From a virus: DNA of 64,000 nucleotides. Under the pieces are notes generated by a model. The model had not been told where the DNA came from, made no database searches, and saw only the letters and a list, made by a program, of their open reading frames with translations. The stretch lies in the IMG/VR virus record IMGVR_UViG_3300020471_000006, positions 62,001 through 126,000 of that record; one strand, given 5' to 3'. Of the stretch, positions 17,901 to 25,064 are shown one piece after another. A program made the position numbers and the translations under genes. Positions within the stretch are counted from its first letter, which is position 1. Each line of letters starts with the position of its first letter.

Positions 17901-19390
17901 TAGGAAACGGTGGTGCATCAGGTGGTCCTGGAGGTGCTCCTGGTGGAGACGGAGGACACCAAGGTGGTGGTGCAGGACAATCAGGAGTTAGTTCTTATCG
18001 TTCTGACTGGTTTACTCTTAACTCATTTAGTCATTCAAATGACTATGGTGGTGTTAATAATGGTAATGGTTATGCAACCGCAACTGTTGTATATAATAAT
18101 GACTACTGGACCTCTGGAGGAGGTGGTGGTGGTGCTGGTGGACTTTGGGCAGGTGATATTGGTTGGACTGGATTAAATAATCCTGGATCCATATCAGTAA
18201 CAGTTGGAGCTGGTGGTGCAGGTATTAATCCAGGTGGACAAACTACTGGATCTACTGCAAGTGGTGATGGTGGATACGTCAAGATTGGATTGGGTAAGAT
18301 TGTTGGATACAGTGGTGGACAAACAGGTACATCAGTAGGTGATATTGTTGCAGCTGGATCACAAGACAATACAGTATGGGATGTAAATGTTGTTGGTAAT
18401 GGTCAGGGTACTGGTACTGCTGGTAACTTTAAACTGCCAACCACACAAGTACCAGACGTTTATATTGTTGGTGGTGGTGCTACTACTGCTGCTCAAGCAA
18501 CAGTAACTGTAGCAAATAATAAAGTAACAGCAATCACTTTAGATTCTGCTGGTGCTGGATATACTGAGACACCATATGTTTATGTTATGAATGGTGCTGG
18601 TGGTGGCACTAAGATTACATCAACAATTGATGTACAAGCAGAAAATATTGATCAATTACTATTAACTGCTAATAGTTCAACACAATATACCAACTACGTC
18701 AAGTTCGGTGGTCTCAGTGGTACAACTGGCACACGATTCATTGAATTAGTTCCAGTTGATACAACCAACACACATTATTTTTCGATCAAAGCTTGTCGAG
18801 GTAATGGTGTTAATGGTGGTGATGTAGCAGAAGAAGTGCTACGTGTATACTATCAACCTGCTGATACAACTGGTTGGACATTGATTGATACTATTATTAC
18901 ACCAAACTCTCCTAGAACTGATCCTATTATTGGTAATGTTCCTATTGTTAGTGAAGCATGGGATGGTGCAAGTGGTGCTACTCAATGGTATACTTATTCA
19001 GTAGGATTACCACAAAATGCTAGAGGAGTTGGTACTAAGATTAAGATTGAACAACCACGTGCAACACCTAGTGCCTCTAATGATAATGACTTAGACAGTG
19101 ACCATTATGGTATTGCTGAATTCATTTACTGGAATGAGAAGGTAACAGGTCTTGTATTTGTTCCTACTGCTGGTAAGATCAGTAAATCTGCTGTTGATAA
19201 ACTATCATATACTGTTCAAGGTGAGACAGGTCCAGGTATTACATATAGTTCTGGTTTACAATCATCTGAAGCAACGTTGACATTAAAATCAACTACTAAG
19301 ATAGAACCACAGGCTACTATTGATCCTGATATAGATGTTCCATTGATCACAACATATAGATTATGTAAGTACTTGATCAAAGCTTTCTAA
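14981..19390 (+). CDS. collar-domain fibre protein with split collar and polyglycine region (1469 aa)
   Basis: I place the start at 14981 because this ATG sits in an ATGA overlap with the previous stop and gives the same N-terminal layout as the neighbouring collar proteins. An in-frame ATG at 14942 would bury 39 more bases. The collar pattern begins (GYLYCNGDEY, NKYGG near residue 98) but its FCVPDL half comes only near residue 402. About 300 residues of GEGYTSAPS-type beta repeats are inserted between. A QHNHTVYH histidine cluster follows. Residues about 660-1100 are rich in GGGG and GGxGG runs, like glycine-rich receptor-binding tips of T-even adhesins (established for gp38-type adhesins; a similar fold here is inference). 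A late promoter overlaps its stop. Confidence 0.8.
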   Translation: MTSTQSYRNPRQGFYTDLTVDTTPVGAIVPNLKTGTNSFDHNFVKYGATAFPVLTESAGNAYLLGDDPAYTHDGYLYCNGDEYNIGDFPSLYQIIGNKYGGRSSSGIDVITGGEGYTSAPSITISDPPTGGITATCEAVVESGKIKHINLLLPGKGYTEPPSLTLTGGFTGNGTGSSIQGYTNVLAYIGGIFYTVGNNYTTTPYSGSGLGSGATVNILTIGTYQAGGIGTIAIASGGTGYVVGDKLKINHKYPGAIMSSTYVSGEGANANRTGGVTYAVEVLNSWTSADGEGGEFNVVVAADGSATLDWGSDYIPGPNGNRGWNYVQNETITIPSSSIGGGDDLVIKVLSVTGDGERGSIEVTSVGAGGASFEVRLGSDGEIEGINTNNVMEWWGDPYLGTFCVPDLKTKKVVGNGPVFGQNSPNVGNSQLGVGTTGGAWYLAKEQQDEYFSLGRIVTSGYDQVVESTECSIIGQQQVEITMRESKLSGAPQHNHTVYHSEPGFNSFQAEASGDRYLQDYREGKGRLSRWYPTGGIVFTHKHGLLRSPITDNTVATYDVFDAVGGAGGCGSIKDPSATDKFYMASGASDAGTWEFQTYIPEPVMKKFTGSSNIGGRTVNSGGTPVYDFSDEWEFTSPGSYSINLGNVSGTPDRLIYQVIGGGGSGAAGTSQGNDGGDSVIVVGSELTLTAEGGAKGGASSGMQGGTGGAGGQATSSGSVSAGGALNGFDGANGATGQTSLGWPLADYPNDPSGGGQGGVGGDYGKGSNGINLLVGGQSGTFTETLTGITGTFNFVNASGGIITNPSSVNFVVAGGKGGTAGRGGYTGYNGAVVSVDLVSSELDEFNQGTWSFVRGTAAGGRMNGSGDHGGNGGYGGEGHQEADGGGGGACSIIKRGTQTLVGAGGGGGAGASGYDGGAGVNGSGPPSGYSSPDATTQALGTGGGGTGGHYGCIGGGGGGGGSGVARNGITFGGIGNGGASGGPGGAPGGDGGHQGGGAGQSGVSSYRSDWFTLNSFSHSNDYGGVNNGNGYATATVVYNNDYWTSGGGGGGAGGLWAGDIGWTGLNNPGSISVTVGAGGAGINPGGQTTGSTASGDGGYVKIGLGKIVGYSGGQTGTSVGDIVAAGSQDNTVWDVNVVGNGQGTGTAGNFKLPTTQVPDVYIVGGGATTAAQATVTVANNKVTAITLDSAGAGYTETPYVYVMNGAGGGTKITSTIDVQAENIDQLLLTANSSTQYTNYVKFGGLSGTTGTRFIELVPVDTTNTHYFSIKACRGNGVNGGDVAEEVLRVYYQPADTTGWTLIDTIITPNSPRTDPIIGNVPIVSEAWDGASGATQWYTYSVGLPQNARGVGTKIKIEQPRATPSASNDNDLDSDHYGIAEFIYWNEKVTGLVFVPTAGKISKSAVDKLSYTVQGETGPGITYSSGLQSSEATLTLKSTTKIEPQATIDPDIDVPLITTYRLCKYLIKAF

Positions 19391-19393
19391 ATA
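19387..19393 (+). promoter_or_regulatory. T4-type late promoter box CTAAATA
   Basis: CTAAATA is one base short of the T4 late consensus TATAAATA. The TAA within it is the stop codon of the fibre gene, and the next start is 22 bases downstream at 19416. Confidence 0.6.
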
Positions 19394-19415
19394 CTACGGA
19401 GATACTAATAATACA

Positions 19416-20291
19416 ATGGCAGATGCACCAGTACTGCAAGTACAGTTAGATGTAATCAATCAAGAGATTGAGTATGTAGGTACACCAAAAACTATTCCCG
19501 AATCATATTGGAAGGATACGCTCACTCCATTGTTATATCCTTTATGGGACAGTGACAAGGATAAACTTATCATATTCCAGTGGTTTACCAATGACACATA
19601 CATTGCAAAGCGTAGGAAGTACGTAAAAGACTTTAAGACTGGCACATACTCATGGGTTGACTATGAGATGGAACAAGTTGGTGTTGCTGAAGCAACTGCA
19701 CTTAAGGATAAATTAATTGATGGATTCTATTTAATTGATTCACTTGAGAATGATGAGTTCACTAATGAACTCGCTAGAATGTATTCTAAACAAAAAGAAG
19801 TCTCACCTTTGAGTATAAGACTAGCAAGAAATTTCCTTTTAGATGAAACAGATTGGACACAGTTACCTGATGCACCAATTGATGCTGATCTTAAAGCACA
19901 GTATACATTGTATAGAACTAAACTAAGAGAATTAACTGAGTCTACTGAGTTTAGTACAGAAACTGCTGAAACTAAGTTTCCCATTGCTCCTGAATTTTAT
20001 AATAAAATATACAAGGTAGACTTTCCAACTGAAGCATACTTGCAGACTGATGGACAGTTCATTAAGATGGGACAACACCGTCTTAAGAAGTTTAGAGATA
20101 AGATAGCATACTTCTTGACACTCAAGACAGAGACAGATGCCACTTATTTTAGTGACCTACTGGTTCAGTATGAGTCATTCAAGGTTAACATGACACAGGC
20201 TGTGCATAATGAGTTGACACTTGAAGAGAACAAAGATATCTTAGAAAAAATTATACAACAAGCTAATGATTCTCTAGGTGAGTTAGAATAA
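19416..20291 (+). CDS. tail-fibre assembly chaperone-like protein (291 aa)
   Basis: Around residues 138-185 the pattern RNFLLDETDWTQLPD, then LYRTKLRELTE, matches the phage tail assembly chaperone-like family (PF16778), which helps fibre proteins fold or trimerise. Flanking segments of about 130 and 100 residues are not recognised, so this protein is about twice the size of the simple family member at 61646-62059. It follows the fibre genes directly, as expected for a fibre chaperone, and a late box lies just upstream. Its stop overlaps the next start in TAATG. Confidence 0.65.
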   Translation: MADAPVLQVQLDVINQEIEYVGTPKTIPESYWKDTLTPLLYPLWDSDKDKLIIFQWFTNDTYIAKRRKYVKDFKTGTYSWVDYEMEQVGVAEATALKDKLIDGFYLIDSLENDEFTNELARMYSKQKEVSPLSIRLARNFLLDETDWTQLPDAPIDADLKAQYTLYRTKLRELTESTEFSTETAETKFPIAPEFYNKIYKVDFPTEAYLQTDGQFIKMGQHRLKKFRDKIAYFLTLKTETDATYFSDLLVQYESFKVNMTQAVHNELTLEENKDILEKIIQQANDSLGELE

Positions 20292-20647
20292 TGATTATAC
20301 AAGGCAACGAATTATCTGTATTTGATTTGATGGAGTACTATGCCAATAGGAATCAATGTCATCTATTGTACATGGATCTTAGCAAGTATAATACTCTTGA
20401 CGCAAGCAAGAAAGCAACTGTCAATACATGGTATCAGGATTTCATCGATGAGTATGCACTTGACATAATCAAACAGGGCGTGTATACTACTATCAGGTTT
20501 GACTCAGAAGAGGTTGCTACACTGAATGCTGCTTCTTGGTTCCCTAGACTGGCAGACTGTCCTGACTCAGATCATTTCATAAATGCGTATGTCGTAGATA
20601 CATACGGTGATATAGTATGGCAAAACGTACCAGAAAACCCAAGTTAG
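20291..20647 (+). CDS. hypothetical protein (118 aa)
   Basis: Not recognised. An acidic, aromatic-rich soluble protein with no membrane segment and no obvious catalytic motif. It is coupled to the fibre-chaperone gene by a TAATG overlap, and its last 31 bases overlap the next gene, so it is probably co-translated with both. It marks the beginning of the non-structural insertion between the fibre block and the small-gene region. Confidence 0.7.
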   Translation: MIIQGNELSVFDLMEYYANRNQCHLLYMDLSKYNTLDASKKATVNTWYQDFIDEYALDIIKQGVYTTIRFDSEEVATLNAASWFPRLADCPDSDHFINAYVVDTYGDIVWQNVPENPS

Positions 20648-20841
20648 AGAAATTAGACAATCCGTATCTATTAGACGATAAGTTTATGATGCCAGGATTT
20701 GTTACTAAAGATCCTTATGGTGAATGGGCTGCTGTTCCTTGTGCTGGTAAGCATAACAGGTACATGGTCATACACAATGGTGAAATACTCAAGGCATGCA
20801 GTTATGATGTTGCCTTCAATTTAATGATGAAACACTATTAA
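20617..20841 (+). CDS. hypothetical small basic protein (74 aa)
   Basis: Not recognised. The N-terminus is basic (AKRTRKPK), followed by a compact region with GEWAAVPCAGKHNRY and a C-terminal helix. The start overlaps the previous gene by 31 bases, and the stop overlaps the methyltransferase start in TAATG. The tight coupling to the methyltransferase is the only hint to its role. Confidence 0.65.
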   Translation: MAKRTRKPKLEKLDNPYLLDDKFMMPGFVTKDPYGEWAAVPCAGKHNRYMVIHNGEILKACSYDVAFNLMMKHY

Positions 20842-21773
20842 TGAAAGATTACATATTATTTGGTGACTGTCTTGACTCACTCAAGATAATTGCAAATGAA
20901 GAACAGAAGGCACGTATGTGTGTCACATCTCCACCTTACTATGGTTTGAGAAACTATGGTGATGAAGAGAAACAGTTAGGTCAGGAACAATCACCTGAAG
21001 AGTATATTGATAATATGGTTAATGTCTTTCGTTTAGTAAGAGATTGTCTTACTGATGATGGTACACTATGGTTAAACATAGGTGATTCATATTATAATTA
21101 CAGAAAGGATGGATGTATACCTAAACAAACATTCTCTCAAAACAGACAAGACTTACCTAAAACTACACCACGTAGATCTAATAAACTTGTAGGATACAAA
21201 GATAAAGATCTTATTGGTATACCTTGGATGCTTGCATTTGCACTACGTGCTGATGGTTGGTATCTAAGGCAGGATATTATATGGCATAAACCAAATCCAA
21301 TGCCAGAGTCAGTTAGAGATCGTTGTACTAAAGCACATGAGTACATATTTCTATTAAGTAAGAGTAAATACTATCACTATGACAACGAAGCAATCAAAGA
21401 ACCTGCAAAGGACTGGGGTACAAGAGACAGAACAAATGGAAAGTACCACAATCCAGGATCAGGACTGCAACCGCATACAGGTCTTACAAAATCATATACA
21501 AAACGCAATAAACGCTCTGTCTGGTCAGTAAATAAGAAACCATACAAGGGTGCTCACTTTGCTACATATCCCGAAGAACTCATTGAACCATGCATCCTCG
21601 CAGGTTCGGAGAAGGGTGATATAGTATTAGATCCGTTCATGGGTAGTGGCACTACCGCATATGTTGCTAAGAAACATAGTAGAGCATACAGAGGGTGTGA
21701 ATTGCATAAGGAGTATGACAGTTTAATAAGTGACCGTATTCGCACCATTCCAAACAAATTACCGTTATACTAA
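20841..21773 (+). CDS. DNA methyltransferase, beta-group, TSPPY type (310 aa)
   Basis: Motif IV TSPPYYGL is at residue 29 and the S-adenosylmethionine motif I DPFMGSGTT is at residue 264. The order IV before I defines the beta group of amino-methyltransferases. TSPPY is typical of N4-cytosine enzymes, although some N6-adenine enzymes carry it. The pattern IIWHKPNPMP in the middle is also standard for the family. The length is normal. No restriction endonuclease is adjacent, so protection of phage DNA from host restriction, or a regulatory mark, is more likely than a full restriction-modification system. The recognition sequence cannot be read from the gene. Its stop is 4 bases before a large inverted-repeat RNA element. 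Confidence 0.9.
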   Translation: MKDYILFGDCLDSLKIIANEEQKARMCVTSPPYYGLRNYGDEEKQLGQEQSPEEYIDNMVNVFRLVRDCLTDDGTLWLNIGDSYYNYRKDGCIPKQTFSQNRQDLPKTTPRRSNKLVGYKDKDLIGIPWMLAFALRADGWYLRQDIIWHKPNPMPESVRDRCTKAHEYIFLLSKSKYYHYDNEAIKEPAKDWGTRDRTNGKYHNPGSGLQPHTGLTKSYTKRNKRSVWSVNKKPYKGAHFATYPEELIEPCILAGSEKGDIVLDPFMGSGTTAYVAKKHSRAYRGCELHKEYDSLISDRIRTIPNKLPLY

Positions 21774-21777
21774 GAAT

Positions 21778-22020
21778 GTTGAGAGGAACTGATGTGGTTC
21801 CTATGCCCCAAACCTACTGACTAGTCTGACTTAGAAGCAGACACATGACCGTTGGTAGAAACCTATTACTGCACATGACAGATGGTTGAGACTCTTAATT
21901 ATACTTCGTAAAGGAGTTAGCATAGAGTCAAGTGGTGGGGGTTCAGGTGTAAGCGATTCCCATAGGGTAAATTTGGGCAACTGGGTGAAACCTAGATCAT
22001 TGCCCCACGTTCCTCTCAAC
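21778..22020 (+). ncRNA. structured intergenic RNA candidate, group I intron-like core
   Basis: The element is bounded by a perfect 12-nt inverted repeat (21778-21789 with 22009-22020). Inside are: AGGAACT (21784-21790) pairing GGTTCCT (21796-21802), ending in a T-G pair as in a group I P1; hairpin GTCTG/CAGAC; GACTC (21890-21894) with GAGTC (21925-21929) in contexts like the group I R and S elements (GGTTGAGACTC, CATAGAGTC); between them ACTTC (21903-21907) with GGAGT (21913-21917), P8-like; and a long hairpin GGGCAA+CTGGGT (21975-21986) with ACCTAG (21990-21995) and TTGCCC (22000-22005). An HNH gene follows 20 bases later. I could not find a convincing P3 or split exon, so group I identity is a hypothesis, and a different mobile-element RNA is possible. 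Confidence 0.5.
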
Positions 22021-22040
22021 ACCCCATTATATTTTGAACG

Positions 22041-22460
22041 ATGCCTTCTACAGTATCACAACAACAAAAAGCAAGATTCTTTGCTGAAGGACACACACTC
22101 CCTACATGTGTGAATGATGGTTGTAATAATAATGTACAGGTAAGAGAGTGGAAGTATTGGTCATTCAAATCAGAATGTTCTAGTTGTGCCACTGCACGTA
22201 AGAAAGGAGTTGATAGACCTAATGTTACAAGACATAAAAAGAACTATTGCGAAAACAACGATGGTCATCTAGGATGGACATGTCCTGTATCCACATTCGT
22301 AGGATTTGAGACTAGTCTTGACTTAGACCATTTAGATGGTGATCATCATAACAATGTTCCTAGTAATGTCAAGACATACTGTAAACTATGTCATGGACGT
22401 AAATCAATATTAAATGGAGACTGTAACAGTAACAAATCATCATCGAGGAGTATTGGATGA
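22041..22460 (+). CDS. HNH homing-type endonuclease (139 aa)
   Basis: The C-terminal half carries an HNH core: LDHLDGDHHNN with D96-H97 and N104, then NVKTYCKLCHGRK with H118. Cysteines C23, C28, C46 and C49 in the N-terminal half can form a zinc site, common in phage HNH nucleases. At 139 residues it fits free-standing or intron-encoded homing endonucleases and is far too short for IscB. It lies between two methyltransferases, 20 bases after the structured RNA element, and its stop overlaps the next start in ATGA. The likely role is spread of the RNA-HNH element by DNA cleavage of alleles lacking it (inference). Confidence 0.85.
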   Translation: MPSTVSQQQKARFFAEGHTLPTCVNDGCNNNVQVREWKYWSFKSECSSCATARKKGVDRPNVTRHKKNYCENNDGHLGWTCPVSTFVGFETSLDLDHLDGDHHNNVPSNVKTYCKLCHGRKSILNGDCNSNKSSSRSIG

Positions 22461-23236
22461 TCATACATGATGATGCATTAAATCATTTAACTAAGATGGA
22501 TGGAGATAGTATACACCTTACGTGTACATCTCCTCCATATTTTAATGCAAAGGCATACGCACAGTGGCCAACATATGATAAGTATCTACAATTCCTTGAG
22601 GATATATTCCGTGAAGTTCACAGAGTCACAGTACAAGGAAGGATGTGTGCTGTTAATTTATCACCAGTAATACAAGCACGTGAGTCAAGAGCACATGAAA
22701 GTAAGAGACTTGCGATACCATTCCACTTCTTTAGTATTATGGAGAGATTGGGATGGCAATACATTGATGATATTATATGGTTGAAACCAGAAGGATCTGC
22801 TGTTAATCGTAACGGTGGATTCTATCAGCATCGTAAACCAGTAGCATACAAACCAAATCTTGTTACAGAGACTATATTAATATTCAAGAAGCCTGCACCA
22901 TTCCTTATAGATAAGACAGTGCGTTCCTATGCTCCTGATATATTAGAACAATCATTAGTACCTGATGGTTATGAAAGATCAAATGTATGGCAGTTTAATC
23001 CTGAGACTACATCAAAGCATTTAGCACCATACCCTAAAGAACTATCAGATAAGATTGTACAATACTATTCATTTGTGAATGATGTTGTTCTTGATCCGTT
23101 CATGGGGTCAGGCACTACTGCGATATCATGTCTAGATCATGACAGAAAGTATATTGGTATTGAAATTCATGAAGAGTATGTTAAGATGGCAAATGATCGT
23201 ATTAAGCGTCACACACCACTTAAGAGGTTTCTATGA
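22457..23236 (+). CDS. DNA methyltransferase, beta-group, TSPPY type, second copy (259 aa)
   Basis: TSPPYF is at residue 24 and DPFMGSGTT at residue 213, again motif IV before motif I, with IIWLKPEG between. Similarity to the first methyltransferase is largely limited to these motifs, so the two probably recognise different sites and are not a recent duplication. Sequence TSPPY favours N4-cytosine but does not prove it. The start overlaps the HNH stop (ATGA) and the stop overlaps the next gene (ATGA). No cognate restriction enzyme is visible. Confidence 0.9.
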   Translation: MIIHDDALNHLTKMDGDSIHLTCTSPPYFNAKAYAQWPTYDKYLQFLEDIFREVHRVTVQGRMCAVNLSPVIQARESRAHESKRLAIPFHFFSIMERLGWQYIDDIIWLKPEGSAVNRNGGFYQHRKPVAYKPNLVTETILIFKKPAPFLIDKTVRSYAPDILEQSLVPDGYERSNVWQFNPETTSKHLAPYPKELSDKIVQYYSFVNDVVLDPFMGSGTTAISCLDHDRKYIGIEIHEEYVKMANDRIKRHTPLKRFL

Positions 23237-23433
23237 AGGATCAACAGAGCATTGATGAACAGGAGACACATGATCAGAAATGGAATCGTGGACTGGATTT
23301 ATACATAGAATCAGTACACAAACCTGATAATCAGTTACGTGGTTGTGCTCATAACCAGAAGTGTTTCAATGAACTGATGGAAGTAAGAGCACATGTATTA
23401 GAATACTTAACGACCTTACGGAGACCAGTATGA
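23233..23433 (+). CDS. hypothetical protein (66 aa)
   Basis: Not recognised. A small, polar, largely helical protein with two cysteines (GCAHNQKC). ATGA overlaps on both sides tie it to the second methyltransferase and the next gene in one translational chain. Confidence 0.65.
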   Translation: MKDQQSIDEQETHDQKWNRGLDLYIESVHKPDNQLRGCAHNQKCFNELMEVRAHVLEYLTTLRRPV

Positions 23434-23783
23434 AAAGTAGAAGAACGATGTTAGCAGAAGCAATACAAATGTATCTTGATGATGCATCTGTTGATGAGTT
23501 TCATGCTGATCTAGAGTCAGAATTAGAGAGACTACAATCATATCATCAACAACATGCTGATGATGCTGCTAAAATGAGTGGCAAAGCACCCAAGACAGTC
23601 CTATTAAATGAAGAGGATTGGAATGAGTGGGGTCAAAACCCTGATTGGACACCACCACCTGAAGAAGGTTATGAGTATACTCCAACCACTATACCTGGTA
23701 AAGCAGAGCAAAAATCATATAATTATGCTGCTCACATTACTATGTCAGATATAGCAAAATTTCACAGGGGTAGCACCTTGTAG
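23430..23783 (+). CDS. hypothetical protein (117 aa)
   Basis: Not recognised. The N-terminal 50 residues are acidic and helical, and the middle is rich in W, P and E (DWNEWGQNPDWTPPPEEGY). It is the last gene of the methyltransferase chain. A GACAGTT inverted repeat starts 4 bases after its stop and the next promoter follows. Confidence 0.65.
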   Translation: MKSRRTMLAEAIQMYLDDASVDEFHADLESELERLQSYHQQHADDAAKMSGKAPKTVLLNEEDWNEWGQNPDWTPPPEEGYEYTPTTIPGKAEQKSYNYAAHITMSDIAKFHRGSTL

Positions 23784-23786
23784 TGT

Positions 23787-23848
23787 GACAGTTAACAAAC
23801 TGTTTCAAATTGGGTGACAATGGTCTGATCTGTACTATACTAGGTACA
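23787..23848 (+). promoter_or_regulatory. 7-4-7 inverted repeat plus TATACT promoter and GTACA box
   Basis: GACAGTT-AACA-AACTGTT spans 23787-23804, TATACT is at 23836-23841 and GTACA at 23844-23848. The repeat centre is 40.5 bp before the -10 box. No good -35 box is seen. The arrangement recurs at other small genes in this window. Confidence 0.55.
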
Positions 23849-23863
23849 TCAACAAGTTACCCA

Positions 23864-24022
23864 ATGAAAGTCACTTCAAAAACAAGAAGCACATCAAATG
23901 GGAAGATTATTATCTGCCCTTGTTGTGACCAACCATCAAGAGTATACCACTTTGCGTGGTCAGCACTCTCATGTGCTCACTGTGATGAATCTGTACCCAA
24001 ATTAGCATGGAACTTATTATGA
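23864..24022 (+). CDS. small zinc-ribbon-like protein (52 aa)
   Basis: CPCC (C18, C21) and CAHC (C37, C40) form two C-x2-C knuckles 15 residues apart, the layout of a small zinc ribbon. The N-terminus is basic. I choose 23864 over the in-frame 23810 because the latter would start upstream of the TATACT promoter at 23836. Such peptides can bind nucleic acid or a host protein; which one is unknown. The stop overlaps the next start (ATGA). Confidence 0.6.
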   Translation: MKVTSKTRSTSNGKIIICPCCDQPSRVYHFAWSALSCAHCDESVPKLAWNLL

Positions 24023-24270
24023 ACGAATTGATCCAAGACTTCACTGATAACATTTCATATTGTAAACATGTTATTGGTTGTAATGAAGAGCAGACTGATG
24101 AACTCATTGCTGCTGCTGATGACTTAGGTTGTTCAGTTGAATATTTTTGTGAAGAGTTTATCGTTGCTCCCGATGGTGAACCATGTATGAAATATCAAGA
24201 CGGAGAATTCCTTGATATTGATACATTTAACACATATCATGGCATCTATTTTGAATATGAGGTAGATTAA
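24019..24270 (+). CDS. hypothetical acidic protein (83 aa)
   Basis: Not recognised. A strongly acidic, cysteine-containing protein (CKHVIGC, CSVEYFCEEF). The ATG at 24019, in an ATGA overlap, is preferred to one at 24007. It ends in a TAATG overlap with the membrane-protein gene. Confidence 0.65.
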   Translation: MNELIQDFTDNISYCKHVIGCNEEQTDELIAAADDLGCSVEYFCEEFIVAPDGEPCMKYQDGEFLDIDTFNTYHGIYFEYEVD

Positions 24271-24488
24271 TGAGTTTGAAAGCAGATACTATTAGTAGGA
24301 TCATTGGGTCTATACTAATAGTAGTCTCTTATTTTGTTATACTGCATGTCAATGTGATTACTGGTACAGTATTACATGCATTTGCTGATGTGATCAGCAT
24401 ACCATATTTCATTCGTACTAAAGGATGGGATGTGGTTATTATGTTATCATTCATGACGTGCATTTCTGTAAGCAAGTTTGCTTTATAA
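24270..24488 (+). CDS. small membrane protein, two predicted segments (72 aa)
   Basis: Two hydrophobic stretches (IIGSILIVVSYFVILHV and WDVVIMLSFMTCISVSKFAL) flank a short polar loop (IRTKG). Similar short membrane proteins occur in T4-like cyanophages without known function. An effect on the host inner or thylakoid membrane is possible but unsupported by any motif. It is translationally coupled to the gene before. Confidence 0.65.
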   Translation: MSLKADTISRIIGSILIVVSYFVILHVNVITGTVLHAFADVISIPYFIRTKGWDVVIMLSFMTCISVSKFAL

Positions 24489-24490
24489 CA

Positions 24491-24685
24491 ATGCCAAAGA
24501 AGTTTCCTTTTTCGATAGGTGATCGTGTACGATTCAATGATGATGAAGGGTTCATCACATTTATAGACACAGCGTACTTTACGTTGTGTGTTAGAGAGTG
24601 GGAGGATAAGACTAAGCGTAATGGTGTAGGTCAGGTCAATGTTTTAATATACAGGTCATACTGGGATAAAGTAGAAAGACTGTGA
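24491..24685 (+). CDS. small SH3-like barrel protein (64 aa)
   Basis: The pattern FSIGDRVRFNDDEGFITFID resembles the short beta barrels of KOW/SH3-type cyanophage proteins. The start at 24491 follows the previous stop by 2 bases. An in-frame ATG at 24425 would overlap the membrane-protein gene by 64 bases and is less likely. Function unknown. Its TGA stop is embedded in the next inverted repeat. Confidence 0.6.
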   Translation: MPKKFPFSIGDRVRFNDDEGFITFIDTAYFTLCVREWEDKTKRNGVGQVNVLIYRSYWDKVERL

Positions 24686-24745
24686 CACTCAAGAGAGTGT
24701 CCACATTCTATTGCATCCGCTTTTGTATGCACTATAATAAGTACA
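24684..24745 (+). promoter_or_regulatory. 7-4-7 inverted repeat plus TATAAT promoter and GTACA box
   Basis: GACACTC-AAGA-GAGTGTC spans 24684-24701, TATAAT is at 24733-24738 and GTACA at 24741-24745. Centre to -10 is 40.5 bp. The arms differ from the usual GACAGTT, but both sides changed together, so the pairing is kept. Confidence 0.6.
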
Positions 24746-24763
24746 TAACAAACAAAGGAACAC

Positions 24764-24991
24764 ATGACTAGACCAGAATTCGTTGAGTATGTTGAATCAT
24801 TCTACTTACCAACACATGAAGATGTATTATATCCTATTGAAGGATTAACTAGTCAGAAGATTGAAGATGCACTTGATGTGTACATTGAGAGAATTGAGAA
24901 AGGTGACCTAGAGTATGTACATTACTCATGGGGTGGTGGTGATAGTTTAGACAGAGAAAGAGTAAGAGATATCATACTAGAGACAGTTTAA
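24764..24991 (+). CDS. hypothetical acidic protein (75 aa)
   Basis: Not recognised. A helical, acidic protein (IEDALDVYIERIEKGDLEYV) with a central GGGD turn. A clear ribosome site (AAAGGA) lies 5-10 bases before the ATG and a TATAAT promoter about 25 bases upstream. The promoter-leader is nearly duplicated before the next gene. Its stop lies in the loop of the following inverted repeat. Confidence 0.7.
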   Translation: MTRPEFVEYVESFYLPTHEDVLYPIEGLTSQKIEDALDVYIERIEKGDLEYVHYSWGGGDSLDRERVRDIILETV

Positions 24992-25044
24992 TTACTGTCA
25001 CACACTCTGTTGCATTCATGCAACCATCCATTATAATAAGTACA
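24982..25044 (+). promoter_or_regulatory. 7-4-7 inverted repeat plus TATAAT promoter and GTACA box
   Basis: GACAGTT-TAAT-TACTGTC spans 24982-24999, TATAAT is at 25032-25037 and GTACA at 25040-25044. Centre to -10 is 41.5 bp. The repeat overlaps the last codons and stop of the preceding gene. Confidence 0.65.
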
Positions 25045-25064
25045 TCAACCAAAGGAACACTACC

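Noticed and set aside
21778-22020. tmRNA or riboswitch
   Set aside because: No tRNA-like acceptor end with CCA or T-loop, no tag frame, and no match to a riboswitch core I know.
21886-22113. 75-codon + frame across the structured RNA and HNH start
   Set aside because: The product is unstructured and the frame cuts through the conserved-looking stems and into the HNH gene.
21778-22460. IscB with its guide RNA (HEARO type)
   Set aside because: The HNH protein is 139 residues and has no RuvC parts; IscB proteins are several hundred residues long.
20841-23236. One methyltransferase gene split by an intron
   Set aside because: Both methyltransferases contain their own TSPPY and FMGSGTT motifs and full-length cores, so they are two complete genes.
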